DNA of 34,922 nucleotides, from assembly GCA_944386485.1 (NCBI GenBank), contig CALXBG010000116.1:1-34922 (forward strand), in the 5' to 3' direction. Origin of the DNA: an uncultured Pygmaiobacter sp. GTDB lineage: Bacteria > Bacillota > Clostridia > Oscillospirales > Ruminococcaceae. Made by a program: the position numbers and the translations under genes. Shown here piece after piece: positions 15,387 to 23,402 of the stretch. The notes below the pieces were generated by a model. It was not told where the DNA came from, ran no database searches, and saw nothing but the letters and a program-made list of their open reading frames with translations. Within the stretch, counting starts at the first letter, position 1; the number at the start of each line of letters is the position of its first letter.

Positions 15387-16416
15387 ATGCCACTACGGTA
15401 ATTTTAGGTTCAAACCGTACAGTCTGAGGACCAAACAGCATATTTTCCGCAAGCGGCCGCTCATATGCCGCCGCATTCCATTGCAGAAAATGCCAGCCAA
15501 AATGGAAAAGATCGATCCCGCGTTCCAGATAACAGCGCTGATAGAGGCCCGAAAATAAGGTTTGCAGCCTCATGCCAATCTCTCTCTCGAGCTCTTGAGG
15601 ATCATTTTGCAGCGGCAGATCCTTGACAGCACCGGCGAGCGAAATATTCACAACCGGCTCGGGCTGATCTTCCACCTGTATTGTAATTCGCGGATTGGTC
15701 ACAGTACAGCTTTTCGCCCCGTCAACATACTCAAACCGATCTGTGCCGCCCAGTAAAAGTTCGGCCAGCTGTTTTTCTTCCCCCGACAGTACCAGCGGGT
15801 CCCCCTCCTGCAAAAAAAGCAGCAGCGCATCGGTCTCGATGTTATCTCCCTCGCCAATATACAGCCGGGGAAGCAGATAAAAATTCTCCGCCCGCTCGGT
15901 CAGATCAAACCGGTAGATCATCTGGGTTAAATCAGTTGTGGGCCCACTTCCATCCTTCATCTTTTCCAGCGCATCAACCACCTGCTGCGCGCCGTCCTGT
16001 TGCAGCAGTTTTTCTTCCTGCTGTGCGGCATATCCAAACACCGCCATATTGGGGCGGGAGGAACGCTCTTCGGAAAAATAGAGCAGAATCTCCCGCAGGC
16101 TATCGGCAGCGGTGGACTCCTCAATCAGTAACAATTCGTTTTGGGCGTAAAACAGCTGTTCGCGCAGCTGTTGCTGTGCGCTGAGCAATGCGGTCTTGAT
16201 CGTCTCTCCCTTGCCCTCGATCAACAGCGTCTCGCTTTTGCTGTCTTCGCCGGTATCGGACGCTGTAAAGGCAACCAGCTGAATCCGGTACGCCGCCGCA
16301 CCTCCCGAAACACAGATCATCTTCACCACCGCGCGGTCGGTCAGGCTCACCGGCTGCCGGCAGCCGGTAAGGAGCAGCATTGTACCGATCAGCGCCGCAA
16401 TTACAGCTCGTCTCAT
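15385..16416 (-). CDS. gerAC: Spore germination lipoprotein, Ger(x)C family
   Basis: GerAC-type proteins are lipoproteins of the inner spore membrane and the C subunit of nutrient germinant receptors. I start the 343-residue protein at MRRAVIAALIGTMLLLTGCRQP, a lipoprotein signal with lipobox LLTGC (Cys22 modified). It then has the Ger(x)C pattern, with YFSEERSSRPNMAVFGYAA in the first domain and the C-terminal QTLFSGLYQRCYLERGIDLFHFGWHFLQ segment. The start at 16416 overlaps the gerAB stop as ATGA. The shared terminator stands at its end. Confidence 0.9.
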   Translation of the reverse strand: MRRAVIAALIGTMLLLTGCRQPVSLTDRAVVKMICVSGGAAAYRIQLVAFTASDTGEDSKSETLLIEGKGETIKTALLSAQQQLREQLFYAQNELLLIEESTAADSLREILLYFSEERSSRPNMAVFGYAAQQEEKLLQQDGAQQVVDALEKMKDGSGPTTDLTQMIYRFDLTERAENFYLLPRLYIGEGDNIETDALLLFLQEGDPLVLSGEEKQLAELLLGGTDRFEYVDGAKSCTVTNPRITIQVEDQPEPVVNISLAGAVKDLPLQNDPQELEREIGMRLQTLFSGLYQRCYLERGIDLFHFGWHFLQWNAAAYERPLAENMLFGPQTVRFEPKITVVA

Positions 16417-17435
16417 CCCTTTCTTCTCCCCCTTTTTATCGAGAAGATCAGCAGGAGTACTGCTGTCACGCCACCCCAGGTGATCCATCGGAATACCTCT
16501 TGCGAAAAGAAGGTGTAAAGAAAAACACCTGTACATCCAATTCCAACCATTGTGATTGAGACCGAATAGTGTTTTCCCCTCTCCGGCAGGGCAGCACGCA
16601 CCAACAGCTCGAGGGCAGCTGCTTCAACAATCAACTTAAGCAGCAGCGCCATCAACCAGATCGAGGCATACAGGCTGTCCAGTCTTCGAAAGACGGAGAG
16701 GTTTCCGATCCGCGCTAAGGTATAAAAAGGCTGACGCTGGCTCCACGCAAATCCCCCCAAAACCAGCTCGCTGAGAACCGCAATCAGAACATAGGTTGCA
16801 AAGATCAAGACAAGCAATTTTGTCCAGCGAAGCCTTGCGCCGCTCTCCACCTTGCGGGAAAGTACCGTTCCCGCAAGAAAAACCGGGGACAGATAAAAGC
16901 CGCCCTGTACCGCCTGCGTAATCTCCCCGACAGGCAGGGTTCCCGCGTTCAGATTTTCCAGGCGCAGATCGCGCAGATTGGATATGGCCACCATCACTAT
17001 TGAAGTCAGAAAAAGGACAAACAGCACCCCGCCAACCCGTGCAAATCCCTCGGCACCGAGCCGAACGGCATACCAGACAAGCCCGATCACCGGCAGCAAA
17101 AACAGAGCAAATGGCGGTTGCCAGTCTCCTGTAAAGCCAAGAAAGCCGTTTGTCTCGCTGATGGTCGTTCCCGCTGAGAGCAGCAATACCGCCGCCGTCA
17201 AAAGCCGGGCGGGATAACGCAGCGAGTTGGTCGTGCTGTTATCAAATGCCCGGCCGGTGTGCAGCGGCCAGAACAGTATGCCCACTACCAGCAGGTTGAA
17301 CGCGGCTGCCGGAATCAGCACCCTCGCCGGAAACCGGATCGGCTCGCGAAACGGTTTGATGATCATTTCCGCCGCAACCGAGAGATACAGGCAAAGGCAG
17401 AGCTGTCTTGCGCTGATTCGCTCATTCTGCTCCAT
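16413..17435 (-). CDS. gerAB: Spore germination permease, GerAB family
   Basis: This is the polytopic B subunit of the germinant receptor, from the APC transporter superfamily, which is thought to bind the germinant. The 340-residue protein has about ten hydrophobic helices and begins ERISARQLCLCLYLSVAAEMI, the typical GerAB first helix; SGTTISETNGFLGFTG lies near helix 3. Length is slightly short of the usual 360. It overlaps gerAA by 14 bases and gerAC by four, giving a tightly coupled operon. Confidence 0.9.
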   Translation of the reverse strand: MEQNERISARQLCLCLYLSVAAEMIIKPFREPIRFPARVLIPAAAFNLLVVGILFWPLHTGRAFDNSTTNSLRYPARLLTAAVLLLSAGTTISETNGFLGFTGDWQPPFALFLLPVIGLVWYAVRLGAEGFARVGGVLFVLFLTSIVMVAISNLRDLRLENLNAGTLPVGEITQAVQGGFYLSPVFLAGTVLSRKVESGARLRWTKLLVLIFATYVLIAVLSELVLGGFAWSQRQPFYTLARIGNLSVFRRLDSLYASIWLMALLLKLIVEAAALELLVRAALPERGKHYSVSITMVGIGCTGVFLYTFFSQEVFRWITWGGVTAVLLLIFSIKRGRRKG

Positions 17436-18891
17436 CTTCGTTCTCCCCTCTCGTACCCGGCAGATCCCGCGCGGTAAAAACCTGCCCGTTCAGATTTTTC
17501 CAGCTTGTTCGCAGAATACCGTCCCGCAGCGCGCCGCTGTCATAGGGGGTGAGCGGCGCGGTGTAGGGTGCTCCAAAGCTGTTAATGGAACAGATGTTGA
17601 GCATCGTCGCCATCAGCACAACCACAATGCCGAGCGGCCCGGTCAGCCCGCCGGCAAGAATAAAAAGCATCCGCAAAATGGTGATCGGTTGGTATAGCGA
17701 GGGGACGACAAAGCCGCAGATCGCGCTGATCGATGCAACGATTACCACCGGAGAGCCCAGAATTCCAAACTGGATCGCCGCATCCCCCACAATCAACGCA
17801 GAGATCAGGCTGACCGAATGGCCAATCGCCTTGGGCAGACGCAGACCCGCCTCCTTGACAATCTCGAGTAGGATATTGACAAAGATCGCCTCCATAAAAA
17901 GAGGCAGCGGAGTCGACGCCTCACTCGCCGCGATCTTGTATAAAAGTTGTCCCGGCAACAGTTCCGGTGTAAAATTCGCGATTGCCACAAAGATGCCGGG
18001 CAACAGCACGGCGGTAAAAAACGCAAGATATTTCAGCGCCCGGATAAAGGAGGCATAGTAAGGACGAGAGGCGTAGTCGTCCATACATTGAAAGTTCTCA
18101 GTAAAGAAAAAAGGCACCAGTACCGCATAGGGTGTGCCATCGGCCAGCAATGCGACCTTTCCCTCACACACCTTGGCGCATAGGGTATCCGGCCGCTCGG
18201 TTAGCCCAGCGCAGCTAAAAAGCGAATAGGGATTGCTCTCGAGAAACGGGGCGAGATAGCCGGTATCAAAAACCATCTGCAGTCGCACCCGTTTCAGCCG
18301 TTTTTTGACTCCTTCCACCAATCTTTTGTCGGCAAGCTTTTGATGGTAGACCAGCGCCAATTCAGTCTGGGAATAGGTACCGACCCGGAAAGTCTCAATC
18401 ACCAGCCCCTCGCTGCGGATCCTGCGGCGAATCAGCCCCATATTCCGGCGCAGCACATCGCAGAACGCCTCCTTGGAACCGTAGACGTTCACCTCACTAT
18501 CCGGTTGTCCCGGCGCACGCTGGGCAAAATTCTGTGCTGGGAAAGAGTAGGCCGACCTGCTGCCGTCGATAAAAAACAGCCCGTTTCCGCTGGCGAGCTG
18601 TACAAATGCGTCCTCCAGCGTACGAACCGGGGTGGCGGAAAGTGGGATGCCACTCTCGGTCCGCAGCCAGTAAACCAGCTCCTGTGCATCGGTAAAAATC
18701 CTGCTCTGGTATTGCATCGGGCGCAGCAGCAGCTCCCATACCAGATCCACCCCTGCCAGATCATCACACAGGCAAACCGCGCAGGAAATAGAACCAAACC
18801 GTGCCTGTTTGATAAAAAAGTCCACCGACGGTCCGAACCGATTCTTGAGCCATGTGAGGTTGCCCTCGAGGTCTTTGAGCTGATGCGCCAT
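17422..18891 (-). CDS. gerAA: Spore germination protein, GerAA family
   Basis: This is the A subunit of a nutrient germinant receptor in the inner spore membrane. The 489-residue protein has a large soluble N-terminal domain (1-285, with FIDGSRSAYSFPAQNFAQRAPGQPDSEVNVYGSKEAFCDVLRRNMGLIRRRI, the classical GerA signature PDSE..V.GP/GSKEAF...N..L.R.R) and about five transmembrane segments (285-430). The first includes YLAFFTAVLLPGIFVAIANFTPELLP. GGGGCGG is upstream of the ATG. First gene of gerAA-AB-AC. Confidence 0.93.
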   Translation of the reverse strand: MAHQLKDLEGNLTWLKNRFGPSVDFFIKQARFGSISCAVCLCDDLAGVDLVWELLLRPMQYQSRIFTDAQELVYWLRTESGIPLSATPVRTLEDAFVQLASGNGLFFIDGSRSAYSFPAQNFAQRAPGQPDSEVNVYGSKEAFCDVLRRNMGLIRRRIRSEGLVIETFRVGTYSQTELALVYHQKLADKRLVEGVKKRLKRVRLQMVFDTGYLAPFLESNPYSLFSCAGLTERPDTLCAKVCEGKVALLADGTPYAVLVPFFFTENFQCMDDYASRPYYASFIRALKYLAFFTAVLLPGIFVAIANFTPELLPGQLLYKIAASEASTPLPLFMEAIFVNILLEIVKEAGLRLPKAIGHSVSLISALIVGDAAIQFGILGSPVVIVASISAICGFVVPSLYQPITILRMLFILAGGLTGPLGIVVVLMATMLNICSINSFGAPYTAPLTPYDSGALRDGILRTSWKNLNGQVFTARDLPGTRGENEDGAE

Positions 18892-18923
18892 GTTACCGCC
18901 CCTTTTTACCTGAATCCTGTGGG

Positions 18924-18953
18924 TAGTATGACGGAAACTGCATGAATTTAATC
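18924..18953 (-). promoter_or_regulatory. Putative sigma-G promoter of the gerA operon
   Basis: On the minus strand GATTA (18953-18949), an 18-base spacer and CATACTA (18930-18924) stand 33 bases before gerAA. CATACTA fits the sigma-G -10 CATNNTA exactly. gerA operons are sigma-G dependent in B. subtilis. Confidence 0.55.
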
Positions 18954-19003
18954 ACCCCGGCAACAATAGAATTATCCAATTCTTTTGCTGGGGGGCTGGG
19001 CAG

Positions 19004-19675
19004 ATGCCGGTATTTATCCTGCGAACCCTGATTGTTTACCTGGTGATTATCGCCGCCATGCGGTTGATGGGCAAAAAACAGCTCGGAGAGTTGCAGCCCT
19101 CCGAGCTGGTGTCCACAATTTTGCTTTCCAATCTCGCCTCGATTCCCATCGAATCCCCGGAGATTCCTCTGGTCTCGAGCATCCTTTCGCTTCTGTTAAT
19201 CGTCAGCTTGGAAATTCTGGTCTCGGCACTCTGCACCCGTTTTCGCCGGCTTGCAAACGCTATCTCGGGGCGCCCGAAAATCATAGTGCGGGACGGGATT
19301 ATTGACCAGATGGTACTGCGGGAACTGCGATTCACCGTGGACGATCTGCTGGCCTCGCTGCGAGCAAAGGATGTTTTTGATATCCGCCAGGTCGCTCTGG
19401 CAATGGTTGAAACCAACGGCAGCATCAGCGTCTATAAACGCCCCGCATTTACCGAGGTCACCCGGCAGGACCTGCTGCTGCCCGACCCCGCCGCCTGCAA
19501 GCCGCCGATGCCGCTGATTGTCAACGGCGCACTCAGCCGCGCGGTGATGGATTACTGCTGTTTGGACCCCGCCTGGATTGAATCGGTTCTTCGTCGTGAA
19601 CGGCTGGGAATACAGGATATCCTGTTGATGCTCTGCGACGAACAAAAGGATTATACCATTATACGAAAATCCTGA
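19004..19675 (+). CDS. DUF421 (YetF/YrbG-type) membrane protein
   Basis: The 223-residue protein has three N-terminal transmembrane helices (about 3-20, 35-52, 57-78) with the family motif MRLMGKKQLGELQPSELV, then a soluble YetF domain. That domain contains GRPKIIVRDGIIDQMVLRELRFTVDDLLASLRAKDVFDIRQVALAMVETNGSISVYK. Function is unknown; B. subtilis relatives are spore or stress proteins. It lies divergent from gerAA, separated by 112 bases, and is followed 14 bases later by a DUF4363 gene, a usual pair in Clostridia, so the two products may work together at the membrane. Confidence 0.87.
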   Translation: MPVFILRTLIVYLVIIAAMRLMGKKQLGELQPSELVSTILLSNLASIPIESPEIPLVSSILSLLLIVSLEILVSALCTRFRRLANAISGRPKIIVRDGIIDQMVLRELRFTVDDLLASLRAKDVFDIRQVALAMVETNGSISVYKRPAFTEVTRQDLLLPDPAACKPPMPLIVNGALSRAVMDYCCLDPAWIESVLRRERLGIQDILLMLCDEQKDYTIIRKS

Positions 19676-19689
19676 AAGGAGCGCTTTGC

Positions 19690-20058
19690 ATGAGCCGTGT
19701 CAAAATCGCGATTGTACTTCTCTTCTCTATCCTGCTCATCAGTACCGCAGGCTACCACTCGGTCGCGCGAATCACCGACCGTGTACAATCGTTGATGGAT
19801 ACCGCACAGCAACAAAATCAGGGCGGGGAATTCCCCGCCCTGATCCGTACTGTCGATGAACTGGAAGATTACTACACGTCCAGAGAATGGCTGCTCTCCC
19901 TCTTTGTGCGCCATGACTACGCGATGAACGCGCTGTCCTCTCTTCACGCTTTGCAGAGCTATGCGTCACGGCAGGAGACCGTTGAATTTGACGCCGAGCT
20001 TGCGCGTGCGCGCGCCCAGGTTACGGCCCTGCGTCACTTGTTTTTGCGCCTTTTCTGA
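19690..20058 (+). CDS. DUF4363 family protein
   Basis: The 122-residue protein has one N-terminal hydrophobic segment ([18 protein letters not shown], residues 5-22), a likely uncleaved anchor or signal peptide. An alpha-helical exported domain follows ([41 protein letters not shown]). This fits DUF4363, which accompanies DUF421 genes in Clostridia. GGAGCG precedes the ATG. Its 3' end overlaps that of the convergent nrdR by 25 bases. Function unknown. Confidence 0.75.
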   Translation: MSRVKIAIVLLFSILLISTAGYHSVARITDRVQSLMDTAQQQNQGGEFPALIRTVDELEDYYTSREWLLSLFVRHDYAMNALSSLHALQSYASRQETVEFDAELARARAQVTALRHLFLRLF

Positions 20059-20510
20059 TTGGAATCCAACAGCTCTTTGAGCTCGTCCATAAAGGTATTG
20101 ATGTCGCTGAACTGCCGGTAAACTGAAGCAAAACGGACGTAAGCGACCTCGTCGATGTTCTTGAGCTGCTGCATCGCCTGCTCGCCGATCTCCAGCGAGG
20201 TCACTTCACGGTTCATGGTGTTGAGCAACGTCTGTTCAATTTCATCCACCGCTCGCTCGAGCACATCGAATGAGACCGGACGTTTTTCACAGGCACGCAT
20301 CAGCCCATTGAGCAGTTTTTGCCGGTCAAACGCCTCGCGGGAGCCATCCTTTTTGACTACCATTAATGGAACCGTTTCCACAATTTCATAGGTAGTAAAC
20401 CGCTTTTGACAGGATAAACACTCCCGGCGGCGTCGAATCCGCTCGCCATCGTCAGCCGGGCGGGAGTCGATTACCTTAGATTCGACCTCGCCGCAATACG
20501 GACACTTCAT
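20034..20510 (-). CDS. nrdR: Transcriptional repressor NrdR
   Basis: NrdR represses ribonucleotide reductase genes in response to dATP/ATP. The 158-residue protein has an N-terminal zinc ribbon MKCPYCG...CLSCQKRF (Cys3, 6, 31, 34) and an ATP-cone domain (about 47-137) with [30 protein letters not shown]. Length is usual. It follows the DUF6514 gene by ten bases, and its AGGAGG overlaps the end of that gene. Its 3' end overlaps the convergent DUF4363 gene. Confidence 0.97.
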   Translation of the reverse strand: MKCPYCGEVESKVIDSRPADDGERIRRRRECLSCQKRFTTYEIVETVPLMVVKKDGSREAFDRQKLLNGLMRACEKRPVSFDVLERAVDEIEQTLLNTMNREVTSLEIGEQAMQQLKNIDEVAYVRFASVYRQFSDINTFMDELKELLDSNQKRRKNK

Positions 20511-20520
20511 CTTTTACCTC

Positions 20521-20787
20521 CTAACCCGTTATCAGCTCGTAAACTGCTTCTCCAAGATTTTCCGGTCGCACCTGCGCGCAGAATAGCCGCTCAAAATAAC
20601 AACGCGCACGCGCCTCTTCACGGGTGACATCCTCCACCTGTGCAAATCTGGTTTCCTCTCCCCGCCGGGCAAACACCATCACCGAGTAGCTGGTCCGCTC
20701 CAGCACCGGGACGCCAAGCAAAAAGTATTCCAGTTCCTTTTCCCCTGACCTGCAGTTTCTCCTTTCGACAACACACCCTTCGAGCAT
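20521..20787 (-). CDS. DUF6514-like small protein
   Basis: The 88-residue protein reads MLEGCVVERRNCRSGEKELEYFLLGVPVLERTSYSVMVF..., then FAQVEDVTREEARARCYFERLFCAQVRPENLGEAVYELI. The pattern YFLL...Y.V.V, a mid-protein DVT and a C-terminal amphipathic helix fit DUF6514, a clostridial family of unknown function. I start it at the ATG at 20787 because AAAGGAGGG lies six bases upstream; the frame is open further but into the promoter. It precedes nrdR. Two Spo0A boxes lie upstream of its promoter and one is within codons 6-8. Confidence 0.65.
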   Translation of the reverse strand: MLEGCVVERRNCRSGEKELEYFLLGVPVLERTSYSVMVFARRGEETRFAQVEDVTREEARARCYFERLFCAQVRPENLGEAVYELITG

Positions 20788-20879
20788 ATCGAGCCCTCCT
20801 TTGCTCTGTATCCCAATTATAGTATAAGGATCAGCGCAGGGAAAGAACTTTTCATCGCAGGATTCGACAAAATTCGACA
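20764..20879 (-). promoter_or_regulatory. Promoter and three Spo0A boxes of the DUF6514 gene
   Basis: On the minus strand TATAAT (20821-20816) is a perfect -10 with a poor -35. Upstream, TGTCGAA occurs twice in tandem at 20879-20873 and 20869-20863, ten bases apart. A third copy, TTGTCGAAA, is at 20771-20763, inside the first codons of the gene. TGTCGAA is the Spo0A box. Confidence 0.55.
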
Positions 20880-20886
20880 AATGCCC

Positions 20887-21666
20887 CTATTGGCACAGTT
20901 CTCGCAACAGAGCAACCGATCGGACAAGTTCTTCTGGATCCTTGAAATTATTGCGGTAAAGCTCCAGAATCACCGCACCCCGATAGGACAATTCTCTCAG
21001 CTGTGCAAAAAGGCGAGGAAAGTCGAACGAACCCTGTCCGGGCGGGAGACAATCCCGCCCCGGTGCGTTATCGCTAATGTGTACATGGGCCAGCACGGGC
21101 CCCATTGTGCGGCACATCTCAAAGACATCCTCCCCGCTGCGGACCGCCTGCTTAAGGTCAAGCACAAAGTGCACCTGATCCCCCAGCAGCTGCCGCATCC
21201 GGCGGATATTCTCAATGCTGCCGCACCGGCAGCGCACGACATTCTCCTGACAGAGCGTTAAACCGTACTCCCGTGCAACGGCAGACAGCCGGCCAAAGTT
21301 CTCGCAGTACCGCTCAAAGGGGAACGGGCTTGCCTTGTAATCTCCATGGAAAACGAAAACCTTCGCCCCGTACCCGGCTGCTGCGGCAAACAGACGACGG
21401 TAGAGTGCAATTCCATCCTCCAGCCGCCGGTCATAATCAGTGGAAAAAAAGAAGGTCTCCATACCAGAGGTGAAGGGATGAAAGGAAACCACCTGCATCC
21501 CCGCCGCATCTAAACTTCGGCGCAGCGCACAGGTATAGGGTTCTTCCAACTCCTGAAAGGTGTTGAGAAAGAGCTCCACACACTTTACGCCGAGCAGCGC
21601 CAGCTGTTCTACCCCTGTTTCGGTATGGGCCGGATAAAAGCAGGAACTTGAAACGCCGATTTCCAA
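20887..21666 (-). CDS. Sugar phosphate isomerase/epimerase family (xylose isomerase-like TIM barrel)
   Basis: The 259-residue protein starts LEIGVSSSCFYPAHTETGVEQLALLGVKCVELFLN, a first strand and helix typical of the AP endonuclease family 2/xylose isomerase-like fold. Candidate metal ligands are in VSFHPF, FVFHGDYK, CQENV, FVLDLKQA, HVHISDN and ILELYRN at the strand ends. Substrate cannot be told from the sequence. The start is TTG at 21666 with AAAGGAGGGG upstream; an earlier TTG at 21693 lies within two bases of the aminotransferase stop and lacks a ribosome site. It follows the aminotransferase gene and is probably in its operon. Confidence 0.8.
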   Translation of the reverse strand: MEIGVSSSCFYPAHTETGVEQLALLGVKCVELFLNTFQELEEPYTCALRRSLDAAGMQVVSFHPFTSGMETFFFSTDYDRRLEDGIALYRRLFAAAAGYGAKVFVFHGDYKASPFPFERYCENFGRLSAVAREYGLTLCQENVVRCRCGSIENIRRMRQLLGDQVHFVLDLKQAVRSGEDVFEMCRTMGPVLAHVHISDNAPGRDCLPPGQGSFDFPRLFAQLRELSYRGAVILELYRNNFKDPEELVRSVALLRELCQ

Positions 21667-21694
21667 CTTCCAGCCCCTCCTTTCAGAAGACAAT

Positions 21695-22954
21695 TTACTG
21701 TGCCAGCAGATGCTCTACCGCTGCAAGGCGCACCGCAATACAGAGCAGCTGTGTCGCCTTTTCCACCTCTTCCAGCGCGGGATAGGTAGGTGCCAGACGA
21801 ATGTTGGTATCCTGTGGATCCACACCGTAAGGGTATGCCGCACCCGCGCCGGTCAACACAACCCCGGCCTCCTTGCAGAGGGCAACGGTGCGCTTGGCAC
21901 AGCCCGGCAGGGTGTACAGACTGATAAAGTATCCGCCCTTGGGGTCGGTCCAGCGCGCAATCGCACCGCAGTCTGCAAGGCCTTCACGCAAAAGCCGGCG
22001 CATCGCATCGAACTTCGGCTTGATGATCGCCTTATGTTTTTCCATATGGGCAAGGATATGGGCACGATCCTTCAAGAACAGAACATGGCGCAGCTGATTC
22101 ACCTTGTCAAACCCGATGGTCATCGGGAAGAACGCCTTGCTGATCGCCGCAAAGGTTTTGGGGCCGGCCGCGAGGGCGGATACTCCCGCACCGGAAAAGG
22201 TGATCTTGCTGGTCGAGCAGAACAGCACCGGCAGTTCCTCATGCCCGCAAGCCTTGCAGGCATCCATAATATTCAGCGTCTGCTCCGGCGCATCCTCCAG
22301 ATAGTGCACAACATAAGCATTGTCCCACATAATCTTGAAGTTCTCCGCCGCGGGTTCCAATGCCGCCAGCCGGCGCACCGTCTCGTCGGAATAACAATAG
22401 CCGTCCGGATTAGAGTAGGTCGGCACACACCAGATTCCCTTGACCTGCGGGTCCTGCACCAGTTTTTCCACCAGGTCCATATCCGGCCCATCCTCATGCA
22501 TTGGAACGGTCACCAGTTCAAATCCAAAATGCTCGGTCACCCGAAAATGCCGGTCATAACCCGGCGCCGGGCAAAGGAACTTCTTCTTTCCCTCGTCCCA
22601 GGGCGTCCCGCCAAAACCATCCCGACAGCCGGCGGCAATAACCTCAAACATCAGATTTAAGCTGGAATTTCCTCCCACCAATACCTGCTGCGGGCAGACT
22701 CCCAACAGTTCGCCAAACAACCGGCGCGCCTCCGGTATTCCCTCAAAGCTTCCATAATTGCGGGCGTCGGCACCATCCTCCGTCCTAAATGCTTGAATCG
22801 CAAGCATTTCATTCGAAAGATCCAGTTGCTGCGAACAGGGCTTGCCCCGAGACATGTCGAGTTTGAGTCCCTTTGCCTTTTCCGCCTCGTACATCGCCGA
22901 GAGCCGTTGCCGCTCTGCTTCGAGCGCCTGATGGTCCATCGCTAAATAATCCAT
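21695..22954 (-). CDS. PLP-dependent aminotransferase, aspartate aminotransferase type Ic family
   Basis: The 419-residue fold-type I aminotransferase contains DMSRGKPCSQQLDLS, NYGSFEGIPEARRLFGELL, VGGNSSLNLM and CPAPGYDRHF, the YSNPDGY segment, DNAYVVHYLED, and the PLP lysine in STSKITFSGAGV. This wording matches the type Ic (PF12897-like) aspartate aminotransferases of Clostridia and actinobacteria rather than AspC. It would interconvert aspartate and oxaloacetate with glutamate/2-oxoglutarate; substrate is inferred. The ATG at 22954 follows GGGGGAG; the frame upstream runs into the leader. It has its own sigma-A promoter. Confidence 0.88.
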   Translation of the reverse strand: MDYLAMDHQALEAERQRLSAMYEAEKAKGLKLDMSRGKPCSQQLDLSNEMLAIQAFRTEDGADARNYGSFEGIPEARRLFGELLGVCPQQVLVGGNSSLNLMFEVIAAGCRDGFGGTPWDEGKKKFLCPAPGYDRHFRVTEHFGFELVTVPMHEDGPDMDLVEKLVQDPQVKGIWCVPTYSNPDGYCYSDETVRRLAALEPAAENFKIMWDNAYVVHYLEDAPEQTLNIMDACKACGHEELPVLFCSTSKITFSGAGVSALAAGPKTFAAISKAFFPMTIGFDKVNQLRHVLFLKDRAHILAHMEKHKAIIKPKFDAMRRLLREGLADCGAIARWTDPKGGYFISLYTLPGCAKRTVALCKEAGVVLTGAGAAYPYGVDPQDTNIRLAPTYPALEEVEKATQLLCIAVRLAAVEHLLAQ

Positions 22955-23039
22955 TATTTCTCCCCCTATAACATAAATCTCCTTCTCCGCTTGGAGCATC
23001 AATACCGCCCCAATTCCCGCGCGGACAAAGGACTATTAC

Positions 23040-23068
23040 ATTATAGTCTATTCCCCTGTATTTTGCAA
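23040..23068 (-). promoter_or_regulatory. Sigma-A promoter of the aminotransferase operon
   Basis: On the minus strand TTGCAA (23068-23063), 17 bases, TATAAT (23045-23040). The aminotransferase ATG is 85 bases downstream. Confidence 0.7.
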
Positions 23069-23131
23069 AAAAACTTTTGTTCCTCATCAGCGGTCTTTTG
23101 CCCCGGCCATGGATGGTCTCCAAAAAAGGTC

Positions 23132-23163
23132 TTGACAATCGCTGCTGAATTGATTATTATAAT
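23132..23163 (+). promoter_or_regulatory. Sigma-A promoter of tRNA-Ser
   Basis: TTGACA (23132-23137) is followed after 17 bases by TATTAT (23155-23160), which overlaps a perfect TATAAT (23158-23163, spacer 20). About 70 bases of leader precede the mature tRNA. Confidence 0.75.
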
Positions 23164-23232
23164 GAAGTGCCCGGAAATCCGGACATTTTTCATCCCTAAT
23201 AATATCTTAATTTGACAGGCGTTAAATCATCT

Positions 23233-23323
23233 GGAGAGATGGCTGAGCTGGTCGAAGGCGCACGATTGGAAATCGTGTATACTAGAAATAGTATCAAGGG
23301 TTCGAATCCCTTTCTCTCCGCCA
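23233..23323 (+). tRNA. tRNA-Ser (anticodon GGA), CCA encoded
   Basis: A seven-base acceptor stem GGAGAGA/TCTCTCC, a D-loop with GCTGAGCTGGTCGAAGGC, the anticodon stem ACGATTGGAAATCGT with GGA in the loop, a long class II variable arm (TATACTAGAAATAGTATC), a T-loop GGTTCGAATCC, discriminator G and encoded CCA (23321-23323). The long variable arm and GGA anticodon identify it as serine, reading TCC/TCT codons. Confidence 0.96.
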
Positions 23324-23326
23324 CAA

Positions 23327-23363
23327 AAAAAGCCTGCGGAACATGGCGTTCCGCAGGCTTTTT
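23327..23363. terminator. Bidirectional terminator between tRNA-Ser and pyrG
   Basis: AAAAAGCCTGCGGAAC (23327-23342) and GTTCCGCAGGCTTTTT (23348-23363) form a 16-bp stem with a five-base loop and T-runs on both strands. A second hairpin, TTTTACCGCGC/GCGCGGTAAAA (23370-23401), lies next to the pyrG stop but has no U-run of its own. Confidence 0.9.
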
Positions 23364-23402
23364 CTTTTGTTTTACCGCGCCGTTTGGCAAGCGCGGTAAA
23401 AC

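Noticed and set aside
23370-23401. TTTTACCGCGC/GCGCGGTAAAA hairpin as a separate pyrG terminator
   Set aside because: The T-run is on the leading side and A-run on the trailing side on both strands, so it cannot act alone. The neighbouring 23327-23363 hairpin does the job.
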